Shown piece after piece: positions 42,898 to 50,370 of a stretch of 57,375 bases of DNA (the first letter of the stretch is position 1; the number at the start of each line of letters is the position of its first letter). Source of the stretch: an uncultured Lachnospiraceae bacterium (lineage in GTDB: Bacteria; Bacillota; Clostridia; Lachnospirales; Lachnospiraceae); contig URMK01000042.1 in assembly GCA_900548905.1 (NCBI GenBank), positions 1 through 57,375 of the forward strand, in the 5' to 3' direction. The notes below the pieces were generated by a model. The model saw nothing but the letters and a program-made list of their open reading frames with translations. It did no database searches and was not told the origin of the DNA. The translations under genes were made by a program, and so were the position numbers.

Positions 42898-43764
42898 ATG
42901 CAGGACATCTACAATCCAGACAACTTCGCGCCTTATCTATATAATGCTCCGGAAACCGGCCGCATCAGCCTGCCGTTCATGCTCCATGCCAACCGTATGG
43001 GCTGCAGCTGTGAAGAGTCTTTTTTTTGCGTGCACAGAGAAGCGGATTACCCTTATTTCACCGTTCATTTCCTGTTTGACGGCTGTGGTTTCTTCCACAT
43101 TGGGGGAAAGGATTATTTATTGAAAAAAGGGGATGCCTTCATTATAACAGCGGGGAATGCCCATACCTATTCCAACCATTCCGGGGATCCCCTCGGCCTC
43201 ATCTGGATCGAACTTGCCATACCCGGCCAGCAGGAGCTGTCGGGTTATTTTAAAAGGAACCACATCCATACCATTGATGCCGCCCATACCGGAAAACCGT
43301 TATCCCAACTGATATCCATTATGAAAAAGAGGAAGGTTTCTCCTGCTATCGACGATTTCACCCTGTCCAAAATGTATTACGCCTTTCTCATGGATCTGAT
43401 GGAGGCGGCACGCTTTTCCTCCCCCTGTGATCATCCCCGGCTGATTACCGATGCCCTGCAATACATTGACAGCCATTTTACGGAGGATCTCCAGGTCAGC
43501 CGTCTTTCCGGGCAGCTGCATGTGAGCCATACCTGGCTCACGCGGATTTTCCGCAAATACGTGGGAACCACACCCATAAAATACATTAGCCTGAAGCGTA
43601 TCGAATATGCCTGCTCTTTATTAAACACAACTTCCATGACCTGCGAAGAGGTGGGAGAAAGCATCGGTATGTATGACGCTTCCCATTTTAATCGGTTCTT
43701 TACCCGGCAAATGGGGATGGCGCCCTCCGTGTACCGGAGCAGAAGCAAGGAGGTACTCTCTTGA
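42898..43764 (+). CDS. AraC-family transcriptional regulator with cupin sensor domain
   Basis: This 288-residue regulator has an N-terminal AraC-type cupin (about 30-130; FLFDGCGFFHIGGKDYLLKK) and a C-terminal double HTH at about 190-285 (VSRLSGQLHVSHTWLTRIF; CEEVGESIGMYDASHFNRFF). I start at ATG 42898 behind GAAGGA; the frame opens 46 codons earlier without an RBS. It lies divergent from the UroD-family gene across 258 bp, so it is a likely regulator of that gene. The ligand is probably a sugar or small metabolite (family knowledge). Confidence 0.9.
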   Translation: MQDIYNPDNFAPYLYNAPETGRISLPFMLHANRMGCSCEESFFCVHREADYPYFTVHFLFDGCGFFHIGGKDYLLKKGDAFIITAGNAHTYSNHSGDPLGLIWIELAIPGQQELSGYFKRNHIHTIDAAHTGKPLSQLISIMKKRKVSPAIDDFTLSKMYYAFLMDLMEAARFSSPCDHPRLITDALQYIDSHFTEDLQVSRLSGQLHVSHTWLTRIFRKYVGTTPIKYISLKRIEYACSLLNTTSMTCEEVGESIGMYDASHFNRFFTRQMGMAPSVYRSRSKEVLS

Positions 43765-43769
43765 ATACC

Positions 43770-43874
43770 TTAGATATTCTCCGTAAAATGTACAAAGCTG
43801 TTAAATTCCATCTGTTGAAGTGCTGCCTGGCGGCTGCTTGGGACAATTTTCATAAGCCTTACGCCTCTTACCCG
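43770..43874 (-). pseudogene. Possible N-terminal remnant of a GH29 alpha-L-fucosidase
   Basis: The minus frame reads MKIVPSSRQAALQQMEFNSF followed by VHFTENI and a stop. This resembles the N-terminal motif of bacterial GH29 fucosidases (VP-x-RQ-x2-WQ-x-MEF-x-x-F-x-HF). The rest of the enzyme is absent. The fragment is short, so the call is tentative. An intact but different GH29 gene lies at 45.8-47.2 kb and does not start this way. Confidence 0.4.
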
Positions 43875-43917
43875 AAGCGCCATTAACTGTGTCATAATAA
43901 TATCTTGGCACGGAAAA

Positions 43918-43941
43918 GCCGGATACATTTCTGTATCCGGC
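43918..43941 (-). terminator. Hairpin after the fic gene
   Basis: A perfect 10-bp stem GCCGGATACA/TGTATCCGGC with a 4-base loop is followed on the minus strand by a short TTTT. It is a probable terminator. Confidence 0.65.
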
Positions 43942-43969
43942 ACCTTACCCGTTCTTTTCACTTTTAATG

Positions 43970-44734
43970 TTATATAGATGGTTCCCGCCTCCCATCTTGT
44001 ACAGGCGCAAGCAAACCCAGGTAGTGATCAAGCTGTTGTTCTGCAAGTTCCGCAATCATATCCGCAAACAAAGTAAGATCTCCCTCTACAGCATAGGCTT
44101 CCAGGGCATTAAAGTAGGCCAGTCTGTTCTCTTTGGCAATCGAAACAGCGGGAAAACCGTTTGTCATAAGCTGGTAGTTCATAAGCAGTCTCGATGTCCT
44201 GCCGTTTCCATCCGGGAACGGATGGATTTTAACAAACTCCGCATGCGTCCAGGCCGCCAGTTCTATCAGGTTCAGTTCTTTCCCTTTCCATGTCAGATCC
44301 TCATAAAAATCCTTAATCTGACGGTACATCTCATTTGGGGAAGGCGGGGTATGCTGCGCACCGGAGATATACACATCCACACTGCGGTAAATGCCCCCGG
44401 TAAAAATGTTTTCCATCAATAAGGCATGGATATCTTTGATAATCTTTTCATCCAACTGCAGTCCCTTTGTGATACAGTCCTTCACATAACGGTATGCCTT
44501 CTGGTGGTTCACCAACTCGTAAATCTCCCGAAGACTCTTGCCTCCTACCGTAATCCCGTCCTCCAGCAGTACTTTTGTTTCGATTAAAGTCAGGGTATTC
44601 CCTTCAATAGCGGTGGAGTTATGGGTATATTCTATTTCGAACGCCTGCTCGTAGGATTGCAGCGTAAGCTCCGGGATGGATGACCTGCCTGATTGGTACA
44701 AGTCTCTTTTCTGCAGTAATTCCGGGTAATTCAA
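43970..44734 (-). CDS. Fic-domain protein (putative AMPylase)
   Basis: This 254-residue protein has the Fic core HPFPDGNGRTSR (catalytic His171, GNGR at 176-179), typical of enzymes that transfer AMP from ATP to target hydroxyls. The N-terminal helix carries STAIEGN, matching the (S/T)xxxE(G/N) inhibitory motif, so this is a self-inhibited class II Fic. There is no separate antitoxin gene. I start at TTG 44734, with AAAGGAG 8 bases ahead; a GTG at 44743 overlaps that RBS. The target protein is unknown. Confidence 0.9.
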   Translation of the reverse strand: MNYPELLQKRDLYQSGRSSIPELTLQSYEQAFEIEYTHNSTAIEGNTLTLIETKVLLEDGITVGGKSLREIYELVNHQKAYRYVKDCITKGLQLDEKIIKDIHALLMENIFTGGIYRSVDVYISGAQHTPPSPNEMYRQIKDFYEDLTWKGKELNLIELAAWTHAEFVKIHPFPDGNGRTSRLLMNYQLMTNGFPAVSIAKENRLAYFNALEAYAVEGDLTLFADMIAELAEQQLDHYLGLLAPVQDGRREPSI

Positions 44735-44891
44735 GCAAACCACTCCTTTCTCTGCTATCTTTCAATTACCCTAACAGTATACCACAATTTCCCTAAGGTG
44801 TAACCAGCAATCCTACGGCCTGACGTCACTCTTACCAGAATCTCTCTTACCAGAAAAGCCCTGTTCCTTTAACGGCTTATCTGTTTTCTGC

Positions 44892-45584
44892 TTATTCAGC
44901 CGCCGTACTTTCTTCTGTCCCGCTCACTGTATGGGTTTCCTCTGTACCTTCCGTTTTTTCTTGTTCCTCCATTCCTGCTGTAATGGATACTACGGTATCC
45001 CCTTCCATCTCAACAGTTACCACATCATTTACCGACAAGGCGGCAACGGAAGCTTCTTCTCCGTTAATTATTACTTTTGTAGTATCCGATATCTGAATAG
45101 TCCTGGTCTCTCCTGTAAGATGCAGGGATATCTCCTCATCAGCCTGCCCATCCGGATTCTGCGTTGCTTCTGACGCTTCCTCTGCGGAACCCTCTTCATA
45201 TGCTGCATCGGCCGTTTCTTCCGAAGCGCTCTCACTCTCATTCAACTGTGTGGGGATTTCTGCAGCTTCTTCCCCTTCGGTTTCCGGTCCGGGCTTCTCC
45301 CCTTCCGGCAGGGCCGGCTGTTCTGCCAGCGCCAAAGTGATCGTATCCTCATCTATTTCCGTTATTTGTCCGAATAAGGGCATTTCCTCCTCAGCTGCCG
45401 TCTGGGTTACTGTTTCAGCGGTACTTTCCTCTTCGCTGCTTTCAACCGGCTGTGTTGACTCGATTTCCACAGGTGTTTCCGATTCCGTACTTCCGCATGC
45501 GATCGTTCCCAACGCTGCAACGGCCGCAATGATAGAAACATATAATACCTTTTTGCCTTTTTGTATCCCATTTATTTTTCTCAT
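44892..45584 (-). CDS. Acidic lipoprotein of unknown function
   Basis: This 230-residue protein has a signal peptide and lipobox GTIAC (Cys30), then a Glu/Ser/Thr/Ala-rich, low-complexity region (about 30-150) split by a short ordered stretch (LFGQITEIDEDTITLALAEQ). A small beta-rich segment (about 150-205; ISLHLTGETRTIQISDTTKV) is followed by an acidic tail. The ordered parts look like one interrupted beta-barrel or OB-like domain, a layout seen in clostridial lipoproteins of unknown role. It starts at ATG 45584 behind GGAGGAG and is monocistronic. Confidence 0.7.
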   Translation of the reverse strand: MRKINGIQKGKKVLYVSIIAAVAALGTIACGSTESETPVEIESTQPVESSEEESTAETVTQTAAEEEMPLFGQITEIDEDTITLALAEQPALPEGEKPGPETEGEEAAEIPTQLNESESASEETADAAYEEGSAEEASEATQNPDGQADEEISLHLTGETRTIQISDTTKVIINGEEASVAALSVNDVVTVEMEGDTVVSITAGMEEQEKTEGTEETHTVSGTEESTAAE

Positions 45585-45787
45585 AGTTCTCCTCCAATCT
45601 GCCTTACATACACTATCATAATTTACAGGGTTACCATAAAAGGCGCCGTTTTATGGAATGAGAACATTTTATTAAGTATATGTGAACAAATTGTGTAGCA
45701 AATATGGAATTTCTGAGAAAATTTCCTGTCATCAGAAAACTGTCAGCTTATCGGTAAATTGTGTTTTTATCGTGTAATTTCTGTGAA

Positions 45788-47230
45788 TCATACTTTTTCG
45801 CGCAATTCCAACGCCAGACAATTCACATACCCGGTAGGAAGGTTTTCCGGCAGCTTTACCGTCAGGATACCACAATACTGGGAAAATTCCACTTTTCCCG
45901 CACCCAGCAGGCGTACCGACTCCACCGTTTCCTCCGGCCGAAGGGATTTGATAACTGCCGCCCGGTTTTCCGGTGCTTTCAGAATAAAGGCGTATACCGT
46001 GTCCCCTTTTCTGGTAAACCGGAAATCAGAACTGTTCCATTCCGTCTTGTCCTCCCGGAAGCCTTCGATAAGCACACGGATATCCCCTTCTCCGAATACA
46101 CGGAAGGGTCTTGTCCCGTATACCCCTTCCTGACAGACCGCAAACCACTTTGCCAGCTCTTCCAGAATAAACCGGGTTTCCGCATCAATTGTCCCGTCCG
46201 GCCTCTGCAGCACATTCAGCAGCATACAGCCGTTTTTGGAAATAATATCAACCAGCATTTCGATGATCTGTCCCGGCTGTTTGAACGTCTGCTTCGCATC
46301 ATAAAACCAGTTGCCGATGCAGGTATCCGTCTGCCACGGGCTGGGATTCACCCCGGGCAGCTGGCTTTTTTCAATATCCAGGACGCCAACCCGGTAAACC
46401 TCCTGCGCCCTGTTCTTCTGGGTATATACCGCCTGATTCCTTCCGTTTCGCTCTATGGAATCGTTATACAGATAGGAAACCGCATCCAGCCCCGGCTGGT
46501 ATCCTTCCTCTTCAAAAGGCAGACCGCTGTCGGAATACAGCAGGGCCGGATGGAATTTATCCACAAGCTCCTTCATGGTATCCTGCCAGTATTTCTGGAA
46601 TTTCTTATTTCCGGTAAGCCACTGGGCTAACGCTCCATGCTCCGGCATCGTGTGCTCACTGTTTTCATAATAAAAATCCCGGCTGGCAGGATCCGCACCA
46701 TCATACGGCACCCCTTTATACGGGCCATAGCTGTCCGCTCCCTTATTCACATACCACCAGGAAAATGAAGCGCCCAGATGCTCCGTCAGTCCGAAAGGCA
46801 TCCCGAACTGATCCGCCGCCTCTTTCCATAATGCACAGATATCCTTTTGGGGTCCGATTTTCACCGAATTATTCGCATTTACCATGGAATCATAGTTGAA
46901 AAAATTATCATGATGCATGGCCTGCGCCACAAAATACCTGGCTCCTGCCCTGTGATACAGCCCCATCAGCTCCCGGGGATCAAACTTTTCCGCTTTCCAA
47001 AGCCGGCAGATATCCTTGTATCCGAATTCCGACGGATGCCCGTAATGCCGGATATGGTAATTGTACTGGGGACTCCCCTGTATGTACATGTTTCTTGCGT
47101 ACCAGTCCCCGCACATCGGTACGCTCTGCGGCCCCCAATGGCTCCATATGCCGAACTTGACATCCCGGAACCATTCCGGGCACTCATATTCCCGCAGTGA
47201 TTCAAACGTTGGCTGAAATTTTCCTGTCAT
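45788..47230 (-). CDS. GH29 alpha-L-fucosidase
   Basis: This 480-residue enzyme has the N-terminal GH29 motif WFRDVKFGIWSHWGPQSVP, HHDNF at 107-111, and the nucleophile Asp234 in LLYSDSGLP, then a C-terminal beta-sandwich. There is no signal peptide, so it probably acts on imported fucosylated oligosaccharides. GH29 enzymes release alpha-L-fucose with retention. It starts at ATG 47230 behind TGGAGGG. It stands alone, with no transporter or regulator next to it; the nearby GH29 and GH13 relics suggest an eroded glycan locus. Confidence 0.9.
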   Translation of the reverse strand: MTGKFQPTFESLREYECPEWFRDVKFGIWSHWGPQSVPMCGDWYARNMYIQGSPQYNYHIRHYGHPSEFGYKDICRLWKAEKFDPRELMGLYHRAGARYFVAQAMHHDNFFNYDSMVNANNSVKIGPQKDICALWKEAADQFGMPFGLTEHLGASFSWWYVNKGADSYGPYKGVPYDGADPASRDFYYENSEHTMPEHGALAQWLTGNKKFQKYWQDTMKELVDKFHPALLYSDSGLPFEEEGYQPGLDAVSYLYNDSIERNGRNQAVYTQKNRAQEVYRVGVLDIEKSQLPGVNPSPWQTDTCIGNWFYDAKQTFKQPGQIIEMLVDIISKNGCMLLNVLQRPDGTIDAETRFILEELAKWFAVCQEGVYGTRPFRVFGEGDIRVLIEGFREDKTEWNSSDFRFTRKGDTVYAFILKAPENRAAVIKSLRPEETVESVRLLGAGKVEFSQYCGILTVKLPENLPTGYVNCLALELREKV

Positions 47231-47569
47231 CCTGTTAACCCTCCATTTTCTTAATTACAGAACCCCTTTTGTAACTGTATTACCCGGACTTTACATACGC
47301 CGGCCATCCCTTCTGTCCCCGTTTTTGCGGCAGGTGATAAGCCATCCGACACATATGAAGTTTGAGTTTATTATATAAATTTGACAGGAAAAGTATTATA
47401 CAGAATCATGACAAGTTTATCCGCTTTATGTCGTGGTATCGAATATTATAAAAGCCCTTCCGCTCTGCAGCCCTCCCATGTATTACGTATGAAAGTCGCT
47501 TGTGCATATATCGGCTCATTGCTCACCGGAATAAATGAGGCACCCAAAGCGACAGGAAAATATCTTGCC
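47231..47569. other. Gene-free stretch upstream of the GH29 gene and next to the palindrome
   Basis: This should hold the GH29 promoter on the minus strand, though I see no strong hexamer pair. A minus-strand reading (47446-47715) that runs through the left palindrome arm is open, but no RBS supports it. The segment 47446-47569 may belong to the repeat element described next. Confidence 0.4.
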
Positions 47570-47850
47570 AAAGAAGGCAGAGACAAATCCGTTCCGGACG
47601 TGGTTCTTTTTTGCGTTTGGGTATCCTGTGCCACGCCCTGTGCAGTATGCGGTTCCACAGATGTTTTATATACCGTGGAGAAGAGACCAATCCCATGGGG
47701 CAGCCTATCTGCCACATGGGATGCTTTGGGCTCTTCGAAACGTTTGGTATATCAACATCTGTGGAACCGCATACTGCACAGGGCGCGGCACAGGATACCC
47801 AAACGCGAGAAAGAACCCCGGACGTTATTTGTCTCTGCCTTCTTATTTCG
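47570..47850. repeat. Large imperfect palindrome, about 280 bp, MITE-like or structured RNA
   Basis: The left arm (about 47570-47702) and right arm (about 47708-47850) are inverted copies. A 54-base core (left 47612-47665) matches its partner at all but one position. The outer match AAGAAGGCAGAGACAAA is also conserved. Small gaps separate matching blocks. The centre is TCCCATGGGGCAG - CCTAT - CTGCCACATGGGA. Mirrored frames on the two strands read near-identical peptides (EPHTAQG-x-AQDTQT), an effect of the symmetry. No transposase is present. It would fold into one long hairpin if transcribed. Confidence 0.8.
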
Positions 47851-47881
47851 TATAATCATCCACATCATTATTACATTTTTC

Positions 47882-48376
47882 TCAGCCTCCCGTCAAAAAC
47901 ACCTGCTGGGAAAAATAAATAAGACTGCCTGCCAGTTTTCCCAGCCCTATAGACAGAACTGCAATTCCCAGGCCATGCCGGAACTGGATCCTCCTTGCAA
48001 AAACAGGAATGGTGTTCAGCATCTCTGCAATCGCCAGAGCCAGGCATCCCACAAAAATACCAGCAAAAAAGCCAAAGAATATCAAAATAACCGCCGTAAT
48101 CCATTTCCACATACTGTCTGTCATGGCACCAAAAATCTGCAAATTCCTCACCCATTCGCCCACATGGCAGGAATACTCAAAAACACTGATAAAATTTCCA
48201 AATAACGTGCCGGCAACCACCATTTCCTCATACAGGAATACTTTTTTGCTCGTATGCGTCTTTCCCGCGAAACGGGGAACCAGGCCTACGGCGATAAGTA
48301 CGGTAAATACCCCGGCAGAAACAAGGAATCCAAAGCTCACACCGATAACCGCCATAAATATGCTTTTAAGAAACAT
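47882..48376 (-). CDS. spoVAB: Stage V sporulation protein AB
   Basis: This is a 164-residue integral membrane protein with four or more helices (FMAVIGVSFGFLVSAGVF; ILIFFGFFAGIFVGCLALAI). It is recognised as SpoVAB from sequence pattern and from position directly after SpoVAA. SpoVA proteins form the channel for Ca-dipicolinate uptake into and release from the spore; the exact role of AB is less clear. I start at ATG 48376, overlapping spoVAA by 11 bp; TTG 48379 has slightly better RBS spacing after GGGAGG. Confidence 0.85.
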   Translation of the reverse strand: MFLKSIFMAVIGVSFGFLVSAGVFTVLIAVGLVPRFAGKTHTSKKVFLYEEMVVAGTLFGNFISVFEYSCHVGEWVRNLQIFGAMTDSMWKWITAVILIFFGFFAGIFVGCLALAIAEMLNTIPVFARRIQFRHGLGIAVLSIGLGKLAGSLIYFSQQVFLTGG

Positions 48377-49043
48377 CAATGGTCTTTCCCTCCCTGTCAG
48401 CAGTTTCCACCAACGCATTATTCACATCATCCTCGTAAATACGCATTTCCACTTCGATAGGCGTGGGATCCTTTGTGATCCTCCGGCCCCCGATATGGTT
48501 AAAGAATACTATAATACCCACGGCCAGGCCGATGGAATAGGCCACTTCCAATATAGTGAAGCCGTCCGATGCCTGTCCGGCAATCATTTCATACACCTTC
48601 ATAAATACCTTGTTGATGCCTATGTCATTATGGAAGGCCATAATAGTGAACGCCGTACCAAAAAAACAAATAAGGGAAACAAATGCAATTTTAAGCCATT
48701 GCATGAATCCCTTTTCATTTTTTACCTTGACCTTTTCCATTATTACTTCTGTTTCACCGATGTTATCTATTGTTAAATCCGGGTACATTATCTGCAGCGA
48801 TTCGATAATTTTCATTACACTTACCACCTGGCGCTGTGGTTTTGTATCTTTAAATTTATATATTTTCATCGCCTTTGCATGTGCCAGTATATCTTTATTC
48901 GTACATACCACTTTCCCCAGATCCGAAAGCTGCACGTCATCCTTTTCTACTTCCACATTCCGATCCAGCTTCAGATATAATGTTTCCTGTGATGCCATCC
49001 CAACCACCTTTCCGACCGGTACACCCTTTGAAAATACGGTCAT
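48366..49043 (-). CDS. spoVAA: Stage V sporulation protein AA
   Basis: This 225-residue protein has an N-terminal soluble domain (1-125; VVGMASQETLYLKLDRNVEV, then SVMKIIESLQIMYPDLTIDN) and two membrane helices (about 138-158 and 176-198), the known SpoVAA layout. In Bacillus it is expressed in the forespore under sigma-G and takes part in dipicolinate handling and germination. The other spoVA genes are not in the window. It starts at ATG 49043 behind ACGGAAG. Hairpins at 49098-49185 separate it from the CAP gene. Confidence 0.88.
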   Translation of the reverse strand: MTVFSKGVPVGKVVGMASQETLYLKLDRNVEVEKDDVQLSDLGKVVCTNKDILAHAKAMKIYKFKDTKPQRQVVSVMKIIESLQIMYPDLTIDNIGETEVIMEKVKVKNEKGFMQWLKIAFVSLICFFGTAFTIMAFHNDIGINKVFMKVYEMIAGQASDGFTILEVAYSIGLAVGIIVFFNHIGGRRITKDPTPIEVEMRIYEDDVNNALVETADREGKTIDVS

Positions 49044-49154
49044 TTCATTCTTCCGTTAGTAATATGGAGAATTTCTGTTTTTATACAGGATTGCAAAAAA
49101 AGGAAAAAAGAAACCGTTCATAACTTTCTGAACTGTTTCTCTTTTTGAGCATGA

Positions 49155-49185
49155 AAAAACAGCAGTTGATCAAACTGCTGTTTTT
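49155..49185. terminator. Terminator after the CAP-domain gene
   Basis: Perfect 13-bp arms AAAAACAGCAGTT and AACTGCTGTTTTT with a 5-base loop, T-rich on both strands. A second hairpin (GAAAC-x-GTTCA type, about 49100-49142) lies next to it. Confidence 0.85.
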
Positions 49186-49226
49186 CCAATCATCATCATA
49201 TCATCTATCAAAATTAAGGGATTTTC

Positions 49227-49736
49227 TTAGTTAGAGAACATATAAGCGGTGGAAAGTTTGATTCCGGAACCGGTATTGGTTACATATGTATAAATACCAA
49301 TCTTTGTGTAGTTGCCGCTTACCATGTTGCTGTAGTGTGAAGGGCTTGCCTTCAGGCTTGCGAAAACGCTGTCTGCTGCGCTGTTCTGCTCAGAATCGGA
49401 AAATCCGAAGCTTCCGTATGTAATGTAGGAAAGGTTCTCGCCGCGCCATTTGTTGGAACTAATCATATCAGCACCGCTTGTTCCATTGGGACGGGTGTGA
49501 CTCCAAACTGAGGTGATTTCTTCGCTTCTTACTGCCGCATAGCTGGTTAATTCACTGTCAAGTGTCAGTGCGGGAAGTCCCTGCTCTGCTCTTAAGTTAT
49601 TGATATCTGCCAGAAGTTTTGCATTCATAGCAGAAGTCTGGTCTGTTGCTGCTTTTGCATCCATTTTTGCTGCGGGTGCCATTGCTGTTACGATGATTGT
49701 TAATACCGCTAATACGGTGATGATTGCTTTCTTCAT
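49227..49736 (-). CDS. Secreted CAP-domain (SCP/PR1-like) protein
   Basis: This 169-residue protein has a signal peptide (about 1-30, cleaved near AKAATD) and one CAP domain (about 38-169): LLADINNLRAEQGLPALTLD at the start, then the SHTRPNG and WRGENLSY motifs, and SPSHYSNMVSGNYTKIGI. Bacterial CAP proteins are secreted factors of mostly unknown activity, sometimes linked to cell-wall or spore-coat functions. It starts at ATG 49736 behind GAAGGATGAAGG. Its ~440-nt leader holds two c-di-GMP-I riboswitches, so expression should follow the second-messenger level. Confidence 0.9.
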   Translation of the reverse strand: MKKAIITVLAVLTIIVTAMAPAAKMDAKAATDQTSAMNAKLLADINNLRAEQGLPALTLDSELTSYAAVRSEEITSVWSHTRPNGTSGADMISSNKWRGENLSYITYGSFGFSDSEQNSAADSVFASLKASPSHYSNMVSGNYTKIGIYTYVTNTGSGIKLSTAYMFSN

Positions 49737-49853
49737 TTTCCTTCATCCTTTCAAATCGTGTCGATTGAAAAATGATGGAAAACTACTAAGGCTTTTCGAT
49801 TATTTAAAAGTAGTGAGAGCCTTTCGGCTATCAATACAGTACCATATGGTACC

Positions 49854-49925
49854 GGCAGCTGGCTGCCATCCTTTTTAAAGGGAAGGCCCTGTAGCTTTGC
49901 GTCCTTACTTTTCAATAAGTTTGCC
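49854..49925 (-). promoter_or_regulatory. c-di-GMP-I (GEMM) riboswitch, proximal copy
   Basis: Read on the minus strand it has GGCAAAC, a small stem-loop with a GAAA loop, the diagnostic GGACGCAAAGCTA, GGGCCTTCCC...GGATGGCAGCC and a closing GCTGCC. These are the consensus blocks of the GEMM aptamer in order. The base before CAAAC is G, as in c-di-GMP-type rather than cGAMP-type aptamers (my alignment by eye). Downstream lies the palindrome GTACCATATGGTAC and a weak ACTACT/AGTAGT stem followed by TTT that may act as its switch. Confidence 0.88.
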
Positions 49926-49969
49926 AAATGTAGTTTTCACGCCTTTTTCAGTTCAAAGGCCTGATAAGT

Positions 49970-50007
49970 AAAAAAAATAGTCTTGTGTCATACGGCGACC
50001 AAGGCTA
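49970..50007 (-). terminator. Intrinsic terminator between the two riboswitches
   Basis: Minus-strand TAGCCTTG (50007-50000) pairs with CAAGACTA (49985-49978) with one internal mismatch and is followed by eight T (49977-49970). It is the likely expression platform of the distal aptamer. Confidence 0.75.
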
Positions 50008-50035
50008 CTTTGCAAATACATACGTTTTTACTATG

Positions 50036-50113
50036 TATCAGGCAACTGGCTACCATCCTCTATGAGGGAAGGCCCTATAGCTTTGCGTCCTTGCCTTTCA
50101 GCAAGTTTGCCAA
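50036..50113 (-). promoter_or_regulatory. c-di-GMP-I (GEMM) riboswitch, distal copy
   Basis: The same block order as the proximal copy: GGCAAACTTG, a TGAAAG-looped stem, GGACGCAAAGCTATAGGGCC, then GGATGGTAGCC and GTTGCC closing the P1 stem with GGCAAAC. The two aptamers are about 75% alike and separated by roughly 110 nt containing a terminator. Confidence 0.88.
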
Positions 50114-50180
50114 GTGTTAAATTAAATAAATTAATAATATGATGATTGTTTGATGTATGATGATTTCTTTCGTTAATCTT

Positions 50181-50209
50181 ATACTACACCATACGCGTTT
50201 AAAAATCAA
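50181..50209 (-). promoter_or_regulatory. Promoter of the CAP gene / tandem riboswitch transcript
   Basis: Minus-strand TTGATT (50209-50204), 17 bp, TAGTAT (50186-50181). Transcription from here would read through both aptamers before the CAP gene. Confidence 0.65.
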
Positions 50210-50332
50210 GTGTTTTTTTGAAATATTTTACTTTTTGTAACTATTTTTATAGCCGTCCGGATCATGCCTCCTATTTGTCACGCGGCCGGAGACGCACTCT
50301 TTCCTTTTGCTTCTCAAGAACCTTTATCCAGG

Positions 50333-50360
50333 AAGGCCCCGGCGTTTCCGCCGGGGCCTT
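50333..50360 (-). terminator. Hairpin after the giant surface protein gene
   Basis: A perfect 12-bp GC-rich stem AAGGCCCCGGCG/CGCCGGGGCCTT with a 4-base loop, 11 bp after the stop codon. The T-tract is weak (CCTT), so termination could be partial. Confidence 0.7.
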
Positions 50361-50370
50361 AATTATGCAG

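Noticed and set aside
44820..44860. Direct repeat of CTCTTACCAGAA in the fic-lipoprotein gap
   Set aside because: Two short copies only, with no operator symmetry or link to a promoter.
47381..48205. Plus-strand open frame of 274 codons across the palindrome and the spoVAB 3' end
   Set aside because: No RBS, it runs antisense through spoVAB, and its sequence reflects the palindrome rather than a protein family.
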